64,000 nucleotides of DNA from Zoogloea sp. LCSB751 (GCF_002028455.1 NZ_MWUM01000004.1:186001-250000); one strand, 5' to 3'. Shown: positions 1 to 8,120, counted from the stretch's first letter. The notes: generated from the sequence alone by a model not told the origin. Numbers and translations: made by a program.

Positions 1-1
1 C

Positions 2-265
2 ATCAACGCCTGGTGCGCCACCTGGATCAGCGCCGGCTTCGATGCCCTCGAAGCCCTGCTGGCCGCCGACCCGCAGCGCAGCGCCTTCTGCTACGGCGAC
101 ACGCCGACGCTGGCCGACGTGTACCTGGTGCCCCAGGTGGAAAGCGCCCGCCGCTTCAAGGTGAATATGGCCCGCTGGCCGCTGATCCAGGCCACCGACG
201 CCGCCTGCCAGCAGCTCGACGCCTTCCGCCGCGCCGCGCCGGGTGTTCAGCCCGACGCCGGCTAA
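2..265 (+). CDS. Zeta-class glutathione S-transferase isomerase (maleylacetoacetate/maleylpyruvate isomerase), C-terminal part
   Basis: Only the last 87 codons lie in the window; the 5' end is cut off by the window edge. The visible part carries the zeta-GST tail: a helical stretch, then FCYGDTPTLADVYLVPQ, the conserved N-capping/hydrophobic-staple segment of this fold, followed by the usual RFKVNMARWPLI segment. Enzymes of this family isomerise maleylacetoacetate (tyrosine/homogentisate route) or maleylpyruvate (gentisate route) using glutathione in the cytosol. The aromatic-acid symporter that follows in the same direction makes a gentisate or hydroxybenzoate context plausible, but substrate cannot be decided from this fragment. 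Confidence 0.8.
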   Translation: MNAWCATWISAGFDALEALLAADPQRSAFCYGDTPTLADVYLVPQVESARRFKVNMARWPLIQATDAACQQLDAFRRAAPGVQPDAG

Positions 266-365
266 GCCCCGCCCACCATACACAACACCTAGAGCGCGCA
301 CCGCGATACCGCCCGGTATCGCGGATGCCCCGGTACGTCCATCCAAAACGAGACGGAGACAAACA

Positions 366-1709
366 ATGCCCACGCAGCGCACCGTGAACGTCACGGACTT
401 CATCGCCCATCACCCCCTTAGTCCCTACCAGGTGCTGATCATCGTGCTGTGCTTCCTGATCGTCGCCATCGACGGTTTCGACACAGCCGCCATCGGCTTT
501 CTGGCCCCGGCCATCCGCGCCGAATGGCAGCTGGCCCCGGGCGACATCGCGCCGCTGTTCGGCGCCGGCCTCGCCGGCCTGATGGCGGGCGCTTTCCTGT
601 TCGGCCCCCTCGCCGACCGCTTCGGGCGCAAGAGCGTACTCATTGCCTGCGTGCTGTTCTTCGGCCTCGCCAGCCTGCTGTCGGCCTATTCGGGCTCGGC
701 CACCGAACTGGTGATGTGGCGCTTCCTGACCGGCCTTGGGCTGGGCGGTGCGATGCCCAACTCGGTGACGCTGACCTCCGAGTTCTGTCCCGACAAGCGC
801 CGCGCCTTCCTCGTCACCGCGATGTTCTGCGGCTTCACGGTCGGCTCCGCACTGGGCGGGCTGGCCTCGGCCCATCTCGTCGAAGCCTACGGCTGGCGCT
901 CGGTGCTGATGCTCGGCGGCGTGCTGCCTTTGGCGCTGCTGCCGGTGCTGGTCTGGCGCCTGCCAGAGTCCGTGCGCTATCTGGTGATGGAGAACAAGGG
1001 CTTCCACCGGGTCGCCGCCACCCTGCGCCGCATCGATCCCGCCCAGGACTTCGACGGCGCCCACTTCGTCGCCAGCCACCACAAGCCGGCCGGCATGCCG
1101 GTCAGCCATCTGTTCCGCCCCGACCTGCTGCGCGGCACCCTGCTGCTGTGGCTGACCTTCTTCATGAGCCTGCTGGTCATCTACCTGCTGTCGAGCTGGC
1201 TGCCCACTTTCATCAAGAGCACCGGCGTCTCCCTGAAAACCGCCTCGCTGGTCACCACCATGTTCCAGGTCGGCGGCACGGTCGGCGCCATCGTGCTCGG
1301 CTGGCTGATGGACCGCCTCGCGCCGCACCGGGTCCTCGCCACCAGCTACATGCTCGCCGGCCTGTTCATCGCGGCAATCGGCAGTCTGTCCGGCAACCCG
1401 GCGCTAGCCGGGCTGGTGGTGTTCTGCGCCGGTTTCTGCGTGTCCGGCTCCCAAGTGGGCGCCAACGCGCTGTCCGCCAGCTTCTACCCGACGGACTGCC
1501 GTGCTACCGGCGTCAGCTGGGCCAACGGCGTCGGCCGGATGGGCTCGGTGCTCGGTTCGGTGGGTGGCGGCGCCATGCTCACGATGAACCTGCCGCTGTC
1601 GTCGGTGTTCATGGTCGTCGGCCTGCCGGCGGTAATCGCGGGTCTCACGATGCTGATGTTCGGGATTCACCGCAGCCGGCAACAGGCTGCCCAGCCGACG
1701 ACGGCCTGA
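366..1709 (+). CDS. Aromatic acid:H+ symporter (MFS, AAHS family), PcaK-like
   Basis: This 447-residue inner-membrane permease has about twelve hydrophobic segments. It carries the AAHS signature DGFDTAAIGF at residues 36-45 in TM1 and the MFS loop 2-3 motif GPLADRFGRK at 80-89. AAHS members import 4-hydroxybenzoate, protocatechuate, gentisate or benzoate with protons. The frame is open further upstream, but the ATG at 366 has GGAG at 355-358 and places TM1 at the normal distance. The gene follows the zeta-GST isomerase by 100 bp and may be co-transcribed, pointing to uptake of the acid degraded upstream. pobA, 8 kb away, is another possible client. Confidence 0.9.
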   Translation: MPTQRTVNVTDFIAHHPLSPYQVLIIVLCFLIVAIDGFDTAAIGFLAPAIRAEWQLAPGDIAPLFGAGLAGLMAGAFLFGPLADRFGRKSVLIACVLFFGLASLLSAYSGSATELVMWRFLTGLGLGGAMPNSVTLTSEFCPDKRRAFLVTAMFCGFTVGSALGGLASAHLVEAYGWRSVLMLGGVLPLALLPVLVWRLPESVRYLVMENKGFHRVAATLRRIDPAQDFDGAHFVASHHKPAGMPVSHLFRPDLLRGTLLLWLTFFMSLLVIYLLSSWLPTFIKSTGVSLKTASLVTTMFQVGGTVGAIVLGWLMDRLAPHRVLATSYMLAGLFIAAIGSLSGNPALAGLVVFCAGFCVSGSQVGANALSASFYPTDCRATGVSWANGVGRMGSVLGSVGGGAMLTMNLPLSSVFMVVGLPAVIAGLTMLMFGIHRSRQQAAQPTTA

Positions 1710-1855
1710 CTGGACGCGGCGGCCTGCCAGCAGTTCGACACCGCGCTGCGCGGCCGCCGCGAGCACTGTTTTCAACATTTCCAGGCGACGAAGGTGTGGC
1801 GATCAGGCGTTGTTATGGGTGTTCACCTGCCACAACCGCATCGAGCTTTCGAGAA

Positions 1856-2706
1856 ATGAAATCGTCCCCTGACACCCGTGCGCTGAGCACCGACAACGTC
1901 CATTCCGACCGCCGCTTCGGCGTCGAACATGACGGCATCCACAAACCGATCCACACTTCGGTGCAATATGATTTCGACCGGGTCGAGGATCTGATCGGCG
2001 CGTTCCAGGGCACCTACAAGGGCGGCTAGCAGTATGCCCGCCAGGGCACGCCGACCACGGCTGCCCTCGAAGCCAAGATCACCGCGCTGGAGAACGGTGT
2101 CGGCACCGTGTGCTTCGCCACCGGCATGGGCGCCATCTCGGCGGTATTCCTCACGCTGCTGCGCGCCGGTGACCACCTCGTCGCCAGCCGCTACATCTTC
2201 GGCAATACGAACAGCCTCCTCGGCACGATGGAAGGCCTGGGTGTCGCGGTCGACAAGGTCGATGCCTGTTCCGTCGAGGCCGTTGCCGCAGCGATCCGGC
2301 CGGAAACGCGCATGGTCTTCGTCGAGACGATCGCCAATCCGCGGACCCAGATCGCCGATCTGGAGCGCATCGGCGAACTGTGCCGGGAGCGCGGGCTCAT
2401 CTTTGTGGTCGACAACACATCACCTCGCCGGCGCTGTTCAGACCTCGTGCCATCGGCGCCAGCCTGGTGAGCAACTCGCGGACCAAGACCATCGCCGGCC
2501 ACGGCGAGGCCCTCGGCGGCGCCGTCACCGACACCGGCCTGGGCGACACGCGCACGCTGATCATCCCGGTCGCCCCCACCATCTTCTGGGAAGCCGGCCA
2601 GGAAGCGCGCGCCGCGATGGGCATTGCCGAAGGCCTGATCCGCCTGTCGATCGGCCTCGAAGACGAAGCCGACCTGATCGCCGACTTCGACCGCGCCCTG
2701 GCATAA
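1856..2706 (+). pseudogene. Cys/Met metabolism PLP-dependent enzyme (cystathionine gamma-synthase / O-acylhomoserine sulfhydrylase type), decayed
   Basis: The reading is clearly of this PLP fold-type I family: VHKPIHTSVQY-like start (here IHKPIHTSVQYDF), then QYARQGTPTTAALE, FATGMGAISAVF, FVETIANPRTQ, VVDN, the PLP-lysine region RTKTIAGHGEALGGAVTDTG, and the C-terminal TRTLIIPVAPTIFWE. It has three lesions. An in-frame TAG lies at 2027-2029, just before QYARQGTP. A one-base deletion near 2418-2420 shifts the frame after VVDN. A large internal deletion near 2531-2541 joins TDTG directly to LGDTRT. About 283 codons remain against roughly 400 or more in intact relatives. It is not expected to make an active enzyme. 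The start has no strong ribosome-binding site. Confidence 0.88.
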
Positions 2707-2790
2707 CAGTATTCGGCGGGGTGGCAAGGAGACCTGCTTGATGCCGCCATCGACGACATGGCTCTGCCCGGTGACGAGGGCGTTCTACAT

Positions 2791-3531
2791 TCAGTCGTCC
2801 AGCCGCTCGTGGAAATCCGCGGCTCCGTGTTTCCAGTAGGCGGCAATGCGCATGTCCACGCCGGCAACGCCCTTGCCCTTCAGCAACTCGCGCAGCGGAC
2901 GCATGACGCCGGTCTCGCCGGCACCCCACGCAAAGCCGCTGCCGGCGGGCAGTTGCAGCGCGCGGACGGCGGCCAGCAGTTCGTCGCCGCTGCGCACCCA
3001 GCTCACGTCCACGTTCGCCGCGCTGGCGAAGTCGCGGCGGTCCGCCGCGTCGTCGACCTGGATCACCGCAATGGTCCGCGCGCCGGCCGGGAGTTCCCAC
3101 AGGCGACGCTGAATGGCCGGCAACGCCGAACTGTCGCCCACCAGCAGGTGCCAGTCGTAGTCCAGCGGGATGATCATCGAGCCCCGCGGGCCGCCGATGG
3201 CGGCAAGCTGGCCGACCTGCGCCGCACGCGCCCAATCGGACGCCGCACCCCGCTCGTGCAAGGCGAACTCGATGGACAGCGTCCGGGCCGCAGCATCGTG
3301 CTGCAGCGGCGTATAGTCGCGGCGGACGACTTCACCGGCCGGGTCGGCGAACATGAATTTCACGTGGTCATCGAAAGACAGGGAGACGAAATCGGCCAGG
3401 TCATCCCCGCCGAAAGTCACACGCACGAAACCGGGACTGACCTGCTCCACCTGGGCGACAGTCACCTCCCGGCGGCGCAGTTCATGGCGGACGCGCTGAA
3501 TGCGGCGTTCCCCTTTGAGTGTTGTTTCCAT
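2791..3531 (-). CDS. Siderophore-interacting protein (FAD/NAD(P)H ferric-siderophore reductase, ViuB/YqjH-like)
   Basis: A 246-residue cytosolic flavoprotein of normal family length. Visible marks are the FAD-binding RDYTPLQHD at residues 71-79 (family RxYT), the phosphate-contacting GPRGS, the reductase-half WGAGE, and the C-terminal YWKHGAADFHERL typical of siderophore-interacting proteins. Such proteins reduce Fe(III)-siderophore complexes to release iron. It diverges from a MarR gene 63 bp away, and the shared gap holds palindromic operators that abut its start codon, so repression by that MarR is likely. No siderophore transporter is adjacent. Confidence 0.9.
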   Translation of the reverse strand: METTLKGERRIQRVRHELRRREVTVAQVEQVSPGFVRVTFGGDDLADFVSLSFDDHVKFMFADPAGEVVRRDYTPLQHDAAARTLSIEFALHERGAASDWARAAQVGQLAAIGGPRGSMIIPLDYDWHLLVGDSSALPAIQRRLWELPAGARTIAVIQVDDAADRRDFASAANVDVSWVRSGDELLAAVRALQLPAGSGFAWGAGETGVMRPLRELLKGKGVAGVDMRIAAYWKHGAADFHERLDD

Positions 3532-3591
3532 TGACGTTCCAATTAGTTGATAACGTCAATAATTCTGGAAAACAAAGTTGATAAAGTCAAC
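3530..3591. promoter_or_regulatory. Divergent promoter region with MarR operators
   Basis: The short gap between the reductase and the MarR gene holds two near-identical 15-bp sites, GTTGATAACGTCAAT (3546-3560) and GTTGATAAAGTCAAC (3577-3591), 31 bp apart (about three helical turns). Each is a TTGA...TCAA palindrome. A further perfect inverted repeat, ATTGACGTT (3530-3538) with AACGTCAAT (3552-3560), overlaps the reductase start codon. The arrangement fits cooperative binding by a MarR dimer controlling both directions. The assignment of this MarR to these sites is inference. Confidence 0.72.
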
Positions 3592-3594
3592 CAT

Positions 3595-4035
3595 ATGAGC
3601 AACGATCGGGCTAAAGACGTATTTGAGGCGGTCCATACCGTCATGCACCTGTTCCGCTCCAAGCAGTACCGGGCCCTGCGTGAGAGCCCGCTGCAGCTCA
3701 CGCACATGGAAGGCAAGGTGCTGGGCTTCTTCGCCCGCAACCCGGGGGAGACGCTGAGCACCCTCGTCAGCCATTCCGGACGCGACAAAGGCCAACTCGC
3801 ACGCTTGACGAGCAGCCTGCGGGAGCGCGGATTACTGGAGGCACGGCCGGATGCGAACGACAGGCGCAATCTGCGCCTTTACCTGACACCGGAGGGCGAA
3901 GCCGTCTCCGCCTCGCTGGACGAACAGGAACGCGAGCTGTCCCAACAGGCTATCCAGGATCTCAGCCAAGCCGAGCAGGACGCGCTGCTGTCACTGCTGC
4001 AGCGGGTGCGCAAGAACCTCGACGCAGCGCCCTAG
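3595..4035 (+). CDS. MarR family transcriptional regulator
   Basis: This 146-residue protein has the MarR winged helix. The recognition region runs through GETLSTLVSHSGRDKGQLAR and LTSSLRERGLLEARPDANDRR, and the wing carries the hallmark DxRxxxxxLTxxG pattern (DANDRRNLRLYLTPEGE). The ATG at 3595 is chosen because it follows the operator region and gives the normal family length; an upstream in-frame start would read through the operators. Its position opposite the siderophore-interacting reductase suggests control of that gene and of itself. The ligand is unknown. Confidence 0.88.
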   Translation: MSNDRAKDVFEAVHTVMHLFRSKQYRALRESPLQLTHMEGKVLGFFARNPGETLSTLVSHSGRDKGQLARLTSSLRERGLLEARPDANDRRNLRLYLTPEGEAVSASLDEQERELSQQAIQDLSQAEQDALLSLLQRVRKNLDAAP

Positions 4036-4072
4036 CTTCGCCGCACGATTGACCGCTCTGCCGGGAGCCCGG

Positions 4073-4099
4073 CCAAAAAAACGCTCCCGGAGGAGCGTT
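4073..4099 (-). terminator. Rho-independent terminator of the cyd operon
   Basis: A perfect 8-bp stem, AACGCTCC (4080-4087) with GGAGCGTT (4092-4099) around a 4-base loop, is followed on the minus strand by a run of T (the A run at 4074-4081 on the plus strand). It sits downstream of cydX and also between the convergent marR and cyd units. Confidence 0.8.
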
Positions 4100-4245
4100 G
4101 TCAAACTTGCCGTTGCACATCCGCCTGAACAAGCACGGACGGGGAGTGAGCGACGGTAAGGAACCTCAAGGAGGAGACAAAACCATCGTCGGGAGAGCGC
4201 GCCCTCGACGAATCCAGCTGACAGCGCTCATTACACCGCTCGCCG

Positions 4246-4365
4246 TCAATGACGGGCGGTGCGCGCTCCTGCGCGCCGGCTCTCCTCGTGCTCAGCCCAC
4301 AAGGCATTAAGGATCGCCAGCAGTACGGCGAAGCCGATTCCCAAAATCCAGGCGAAATACCACAT
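4246..4365 (-). CDS. cydX: Cytochrome bd oxidase small subunit CydX
   Basis: A 39-residue single-span membrane peptide beginning MWYFAWILGIGFA, the diagnostic CydX start, with the helix running to about residue 22 followed by AEHEE and a basic tail. CydX binds CydA and is needed for heme stability and oxidase activity. It lies 12 bp after the cydB stop with an AGGAG ribosome-binding site between, so it is co-transcribed with cydAB. It is too short for most ORF cut-offs, but the match to the family is unambiguous. Confidence 0.93.
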   Translation of the reverse strand: MWYFAWILGIGFAVLLAILNALWAEHEESRRAGARTARH

Positions 4366-4377
4366 CTGTCGTTCTCC

Positions 4378-5521
4378 TCAATAAGCCGAATGGCTGTTTT
4401 CCCGCACGTAGGCGGCAGTGACCTTGCCGCCCATGACGCGGTAGGCCCAGGCGGTGTAGGTAATGATGATCGGCATGAACAGCAGCGTGGCCACCAGCAT
4501 GATGGTCAGGGTGAGCTGGCTGGACACGCTGTCCCACACGGTGAGGCTGGCATTGGGGTCGATCGACGACGGCAGGATGAACGGAAACAAGGCCGCCCCC
4601 GCTGTGCCGATGACACCTAGGATGGCCAGCACCGAGGCCCAGAAGGCCGCCATCGTGCGCCCCGAGCGCGCCAGCGCCTGGGCTGCCGGTACGGCGACAA
4701 AAGCCACAGCCGGCAACGCCAAAGTCAGCGGGTAATGCCGGTAATTGGCGAACCACGCACCGGCTTCACGCACGACGGTTTTGGCGAGGGGGTTCGGCTG
4801 GGCTGCGGTATCCAGCGCGGACTGGATCACGTAGCCAGGAATTCCCCATCCATAACCACACGCCGGCCGCAGCGAAGGCCAGCAGCATCAGTCCGCCGAA
4901 GAAACCGGCGGCCCGCAGCGCGCGCCACTGGACCTCGCCCTGCGTGCGATGGGCCAGGTAGATCGCGCCATGGAAGCTGATCATCGCCGACGACACCACG
5001 CCACACAGCAGCGCGAACGGGCTGAGCAACTCCCAGAACGAGCCGGAATAGGTGGACACCAGCTGCGCATCGAAGCTGAACGGCACGCCGAGGAACAGAT
5101 TACCGAAAGCCACGCCGAAGATCAGCGGCGGCACCGCCCCGCCGACGAACAGCCCCCAGTCCCAGGTGCGCCGCCAGGCCGGGTTGTCGATCTTGCTGCG
5201 GTAATCGAAGCCCACCGGCCGGAAGAACAGCGCCCACAGCACCGCCAGCATGGCCCAGTAGAAACCGGAAAAAGCCGTCGCATACACCAGCGGCCAGGCC
5301 GCGAAGATCGCCCCGCCGCCGGTGATGAACCACACCTGGTTGCCGTCCCAGTGCGGGCCAACGGTGTTGATGATGACCCGCCGTTCGACATCGTCCTTGC
5401 CGACGAAGGGCAGCAAGGTGCCGACGCCCATGTCGTGGCCGTCCATGATTGCGAAGCCCACCAGCAGCACGCCGACGAGCAGCCACCAGATCAGTTTGAG
5501 AGTCGTGTAATCGAGCAACAT
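4378..5521 (-). pseudogene. cydB: Cytochrome bd ubiquinol oxidase subunit II, frameshifted as sequenced
   Basis: CydB is the structural, heme-free or diheme-contacting membrane subunit of the bd quinol oxidase. The N-terminal part runs from MLLDYTTLKLIWWLLV, through MDGHDMGVGTLLPFVG and GPHWDGNQVWFITGGGA, to GVWLWMG. The C-terminal part (IPGYVIQSALDTAAQ to VRENSHSAY) is in another frame. The junction is at about 4839-4847, within a GGGGAATTCC run; one extra base or two missing bases explain it. Removing one base gives 380 residues, a normal length. The start at 5521 has AAGGAG six bases upstream. Because cydA, cydX and cydP are intact, an assembly or sequencing error is as likely as a true mutation. 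Confidence 0.88.
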
Positions 5522-5532
5522 GAGCATCTCCT

Positions 5533-7086
5533 TCAGGCGTGGGCCTCGTTGGCGTAACGGCCGGTCCCCAGGCTGCCGGGGCCCTGCTTCGCGAAGCGGG
5601 TCATCAGGTACAGCTCGACAACCAGCAAGACCGTGTAGAAGCCGACAAAGCCGGCCAGTGAGCCGTAAAGGCTTTCCACGCTGAGGGTCGAAACGGACAG
5701 ATGGGTCGGAAGAACGCCGTAGATCGTCCACGGCTGGCGCCCGTATTCGGCGACGAACCAGCCCACTTCGCAGGCCAGCCATGGCACCGGCAAGAAATAC
5801 ACGGCCCAGCGCAGCAACCAGGGCTTGTCGGCAAAAGTCCCTTTCACCGAGTACCACAGGGCCAGACTGAACAAGGCCAGCATGCCGAAGCCGAAAGCCA
5901 CCATCAGGCGGAAGCTCCAGAACATCGGCGTCACGCGCGGCACGGTGTCGTTCACGGCTCGGTCGATCATCGCCGGCGTCGCCTGGCTCACGTCGGCGAC
6001 GTATTTCTTCAGCAACAGACCAAAGCCCAGATCGGCCTTGTGCCGCTCGAAGGCCTCGCGGGCATGGGCGTCGTCCGAATTGCGACGCAGGGCTTCGAGG
6101 GCCGTCACTGCGCCAATGCCAGCGACGATGCGCTCGCGGTTCTTGGCCTTGATCTCCTTGATGCCGGGAATCTGCTTGCTCAGGGAACGCGTGCCGATGA
6201 TGCCCATCACCCACGGGATCTCGATGGCGAAGTCGTTCTTCATCTCCGCCTCGTTGGGGACCGCGACGAGATTGAACGAGGCCGGCGCCGGCTCGGTCTC
6301 CCACATCGCCTCGATGGCGGCCAGCTTGGTCTGCTGGGCCTCGCCGACGGTGTAGCCGGATTCGTCGCCGAGCACGATCACCGAACACACCGACGCAAAG
6401 CCGAAAGCCGCCGCGATGCCGAAGCTGCGCTTGGCGAACTCCACGTCGCGCCCCTTGAGCAGATACCAGGACGAGATCGACAGCACGAACATCGCCCCGG
6501 TCACGTAGCCGGCCGACACGGTATGCACGAACTTGGCCTGGGCATCCGGGTTGAACAGCAGCGCCCAGAAATCGGTCATCTCCATGCGCATCGTCACATA
6601 GCTGAATTCCGCCCCCACCGGGTTCTGCATCCAGCCGTTGGCGATCAGGATCCACAGCGCCGACAGGTTGGTGCCCACCGCCATCAGGATCGTCACCAGC
6701 AGGTGCTGCTTGCGGGAAAGCCGATCCCACGCGAAGAAGAACAGGCCGATCATCGTCGATTCGAGGAAGAAGGCCATCAGCCCTTCTATGGCCAATGGCG
6801 CGCCGAAGATGTCGCCGACGTAGTGGGAGTAATAGGCCCAGTTGGTGCCGAACTGGAACTCCATCGTGATGCCGGTGGTGACACCCAGCGCGAAGTTGAT
6901 GCCGAACAGCTTGCCCCAGAAGCGGGTCATGTCCTTGTAGAGCTGCTTGCCGGTCATCACATAGACCGACTCCATGATCACGAGTAGCCACACCATGCCG
7001 ATGGTCAGCGGCACGAACAGGAAATGATAGAGAGCCGTGGCGGCAAACTGAAGACGGGACAAATCGACCACTTGTTCAGTGACCAT
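5533..7086 (-). CDS. cydA: Cytochrome bd ubiquinol oxidase subunit I
   Basis: A 517-residue membrane protein that carries the hemes and oxidises quinol while reducing oxygen to water. Visible features are the N-terminal LSRLQFAATALYHFLFVPLT with the heme-ligand-type His at residue 21, HTVSAGYVTGAMFV, the long Q-loop (the segment with MKNDFAIEIPWVMG and following), and GWFVAEYGRQPW near the C terminus. The length and Q-loop match the E. coli-type long form. Start ATG at 7086 has GGGAGG upstream; the frame is open further but unsupported. It overlaps cydP by 11 bp and precedes cydB by 11 bp. Such oxidases serve microaerobic or stress respiration. Confidence 0.96.
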   Translation of the reverse strand: MVTEQVVDLSRLQFAATALYHFLFVPLTIGMVWLLVIMESVYVMTGKQLYKDMTRFWGKLFGINFALGVTTGITMEFQFGTNWAYYSHYVGDIFGAPLAIEGLMAFFLESTMIGLFFFAWDRLSRKQHLLVTILMAVGTNLSALWILIANGWMQNPVGAEFSYVTMRMEMTDFWALLFNPDAQAKFVHTVSAGYVTGAMFVLSISSWYLLKGRDVEFAKRSFGIAAAFGFASVCSVIVLGDESGYTVGEAQQTKLAAIEAMWETEPAPASFNLVAVPNEAEMKNDFAIEIPWVMGIIGTRSLSKQIPGIKEIKAKNRERIVAGIGAVTALEALRRNSDDAHAREAFERHKADLGFGLLLKKYVADVSQATPAMIDRAVNDTVPRVTPMFWSFRLMVAFGFGMLALFSLALWYSVKGTFADKPWLLRWAVYFLPVPWLACEVGWFVAEYGRQPWTIYGVLPTHLSVSTLSVESLYGSLAGFVGFYTVLLVVELYLMTRFAKQGPGSLGTGRYANEAHA

Positions 7087-7258
7087 GTTTGCCTCCCTGA
7101 TCAGCCGCGGAACCCATGAGATGCGCGGACATGGCCACCGGATCGACCGGCACCTTTGCGTCGTGAACGAAGAACCACCACAGGGCGCCCAGTGCAATGG
7201 CTTTGGCGAGGAGAAGCCAGCCCAGGTGGCGTAACAGGAATGAGTCAGTTGGGGTCAT
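7076..7258 (-). CDS. cydP: Cytochrome oxidase putative small subunit CydP
   Basis: A 60-residue protein with one membrane span (LGWLLLAKAIALGALWWFF) ending in a short Asp/Lys-containing periplasmic or cytoplasmic tail. It directly precedes and overlaps cydA by 11 bp, the position and shape of the CydP family found in front of cydAB in proteobacteria. No clear Shine-Dalgarno sequence precedes its ATG. It is the first gene of the operon cydP-cydA-cydB-cydX. Confidence 0.78.
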   Translation of the reverse strand: MTPTDSFLLRHLGWLLLAKAIALGALWWFFVHDAKVPVDPVAMSAHLMGSAADQGGKHGH

Positions 7259-7664
7259 GGTTCGACTGCCTTGTTGAAAAATCAGACTTTGCTTATCAAG
7301 CGTCGTGCCATTCTGCCGAATTTCGACAAAGTCTTTTTACAACAAAGGCTTGAATTCGACTTTTCGCGACCATTAGCCGCAGGTCAGCCACCGCGTTGAG
7401 GCTGTCATGGCAGCCACTGGCAGTTTCGAATTGCCTAATGGCAGTATCTGGCAGCGTTTTTGACAGCCGGTCAAATCACCATGGCAAGGACTTGGTCCGT
7501 TGCGCCCGGGAACACCTCGAACATCTGCACCGGCCATCCGATGATGGCCTGAAAATCGGGATGGAGAAGTGTCGCCCGCGTGCCGGACGGCACGACCTCC
7601 ACACGGGTCTTGGGGATGGGCGCCGACGTGAGGAGCACGCTGTGCAGATCGCGCCAACAATGCA
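7259..7664. other. Gene-poor gap between the cyd operon and the tRNA-Arg array
   Basis: About 400 bp with no convincing gene. The cyd-proximal 120 bp are AT-rich and must hold the cydP promoter. On the minus strand there is one TTGAT half (plus-strand ATCAA near 7289) of an FNR/ANR-type site, but no matching second half. On the minus strand, 7474-7660 reads openly as a peptide ending PGATDQVLAMVI with good codon use but no start codon or ribosome site; it looks like the C-terminal fragment of an unidentified gene. Confidence 0.45.
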
Positions 7665-7694
7665 AAAAGGGACTGCATTTCTGCAGTCCCTTTT
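7665..7694 (-). terminator. Terminator of the tRNA-Arg transcript
   Basis: A perfect 13-bp inverted repeat, AAAAGGGACTGCA (7665-7677) and TGCAGTCCCTTTT (7682-7694), with a 4-base loop. Both flanks are A- or T-rich, so it could act in either direction; it lies just 3' of the minus-strand tRNA array. Confidence 0.85.
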
Positions 7695-7699
7695 CATTT

Positions 7700-7776
7700 T
7701 GGCGCGCCCGGCAGGATTCGAACCCACGACCCCTTGGTTCGTAGCCAAGTACTCTATCCAACTGAGCTACGGGCGC
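7700..7776 (-). tRNA. tRNA-Arg(ACG), copy 1
   Basis: The minus strand folds as a complete 77-nt tRNA: acceptor GCGCCCG paired with CGGGCGC, D arm GCTCAGTTGGATAGAGT, anticodon stem CTTGG/CCAAG with loop CTACGAA (anticodon ACG), and T arm with GGTTCGAATCC. The 3' CCA is encoded. The ACG anticodon is expected to be deaminated to ICG and read CGU/CGC/CGA. It is the promoter-distal copy of three. Confidence 0.97.
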
Positions 7777-7863
7777 ACACCATACAATCAGTCAACCGGA
7801 AGCCCGGCGGAAGCAATTGCTTCCCGACTGAACAGATTCGCAATAAAGCGACTCTGGCAAAAC

Positions 7864-7940
7864 TGGCGCGCCCGGCAGGATTCGAACCCACGACCCCTTG
7901 GTTCGTAGCCAAGTACTCTATCCAACTGAGCTACGGGCGC
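7864..7940 (-). tRNA. tRNA-Arg(ACG), copy 2
   Basis: Identical to copy 1 over all 77 nt, with an encoded CCA. The 87-bp spacers on either side are identical to one another, so this is the middle unit of a 164-bp tandem repeat. Confidence 0.97.
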
Positions 7941-8027
7941 ACACCATACAATCAGTCAACCGGAAGCCCGGCGGAAGCAATTGCTTCCCGACTGAACAGA
8001 TTCGCAATAAAGCGACTCTGGCAAAAC

Positions 8028-8104
8028 TGGCGCGCCCGGCAGGATTCGAACCCACGACCCCTTGGTTCGTAGCCAAGTACTCTATCCAACTGAGCTACGG
8101 GCGC
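8028..8104 (-). tRNA. tRNA-Arg(ACG), copy 3 (promoter-proximal)
   Basis: Identical to the other two copies, anticodon ACG, CCA encoded. A TATAAT hexamer at 8121-8126 (minus strand) sits about ten bases upstream of the expected start of transcription, so this is the first tRNA of the array. Confidence 0.97.
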
Positions 8105-8120
8105 GCTGCGAAAGACCGGC

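Larger units (their letters stand above)
7700..8104. repeat. Perfect 164-bp tandem repeat carrying tRNA-Arg genes
   Basis: Two full 164-bp units (77-nt tRNA plus 87-bp spacer) plus a third tRNA are arranged head to tail with starts at 7700, 7864 and 8028. The spacers at 7777-7863 and 7941-8027 match base for base. This implies recent amplification or continuing gene conversion. Confidence 0.95.

Noticed and set aside
4766..6991. A 741-codon minus-strand frame joining cydA-like DNA in the wrong frame to the cydB N-terminal half
   Set aside because: Only the last part is CydB; the rest is an out-of-frame reading of cydA. It was treated as part of the cydB frameshift instead.
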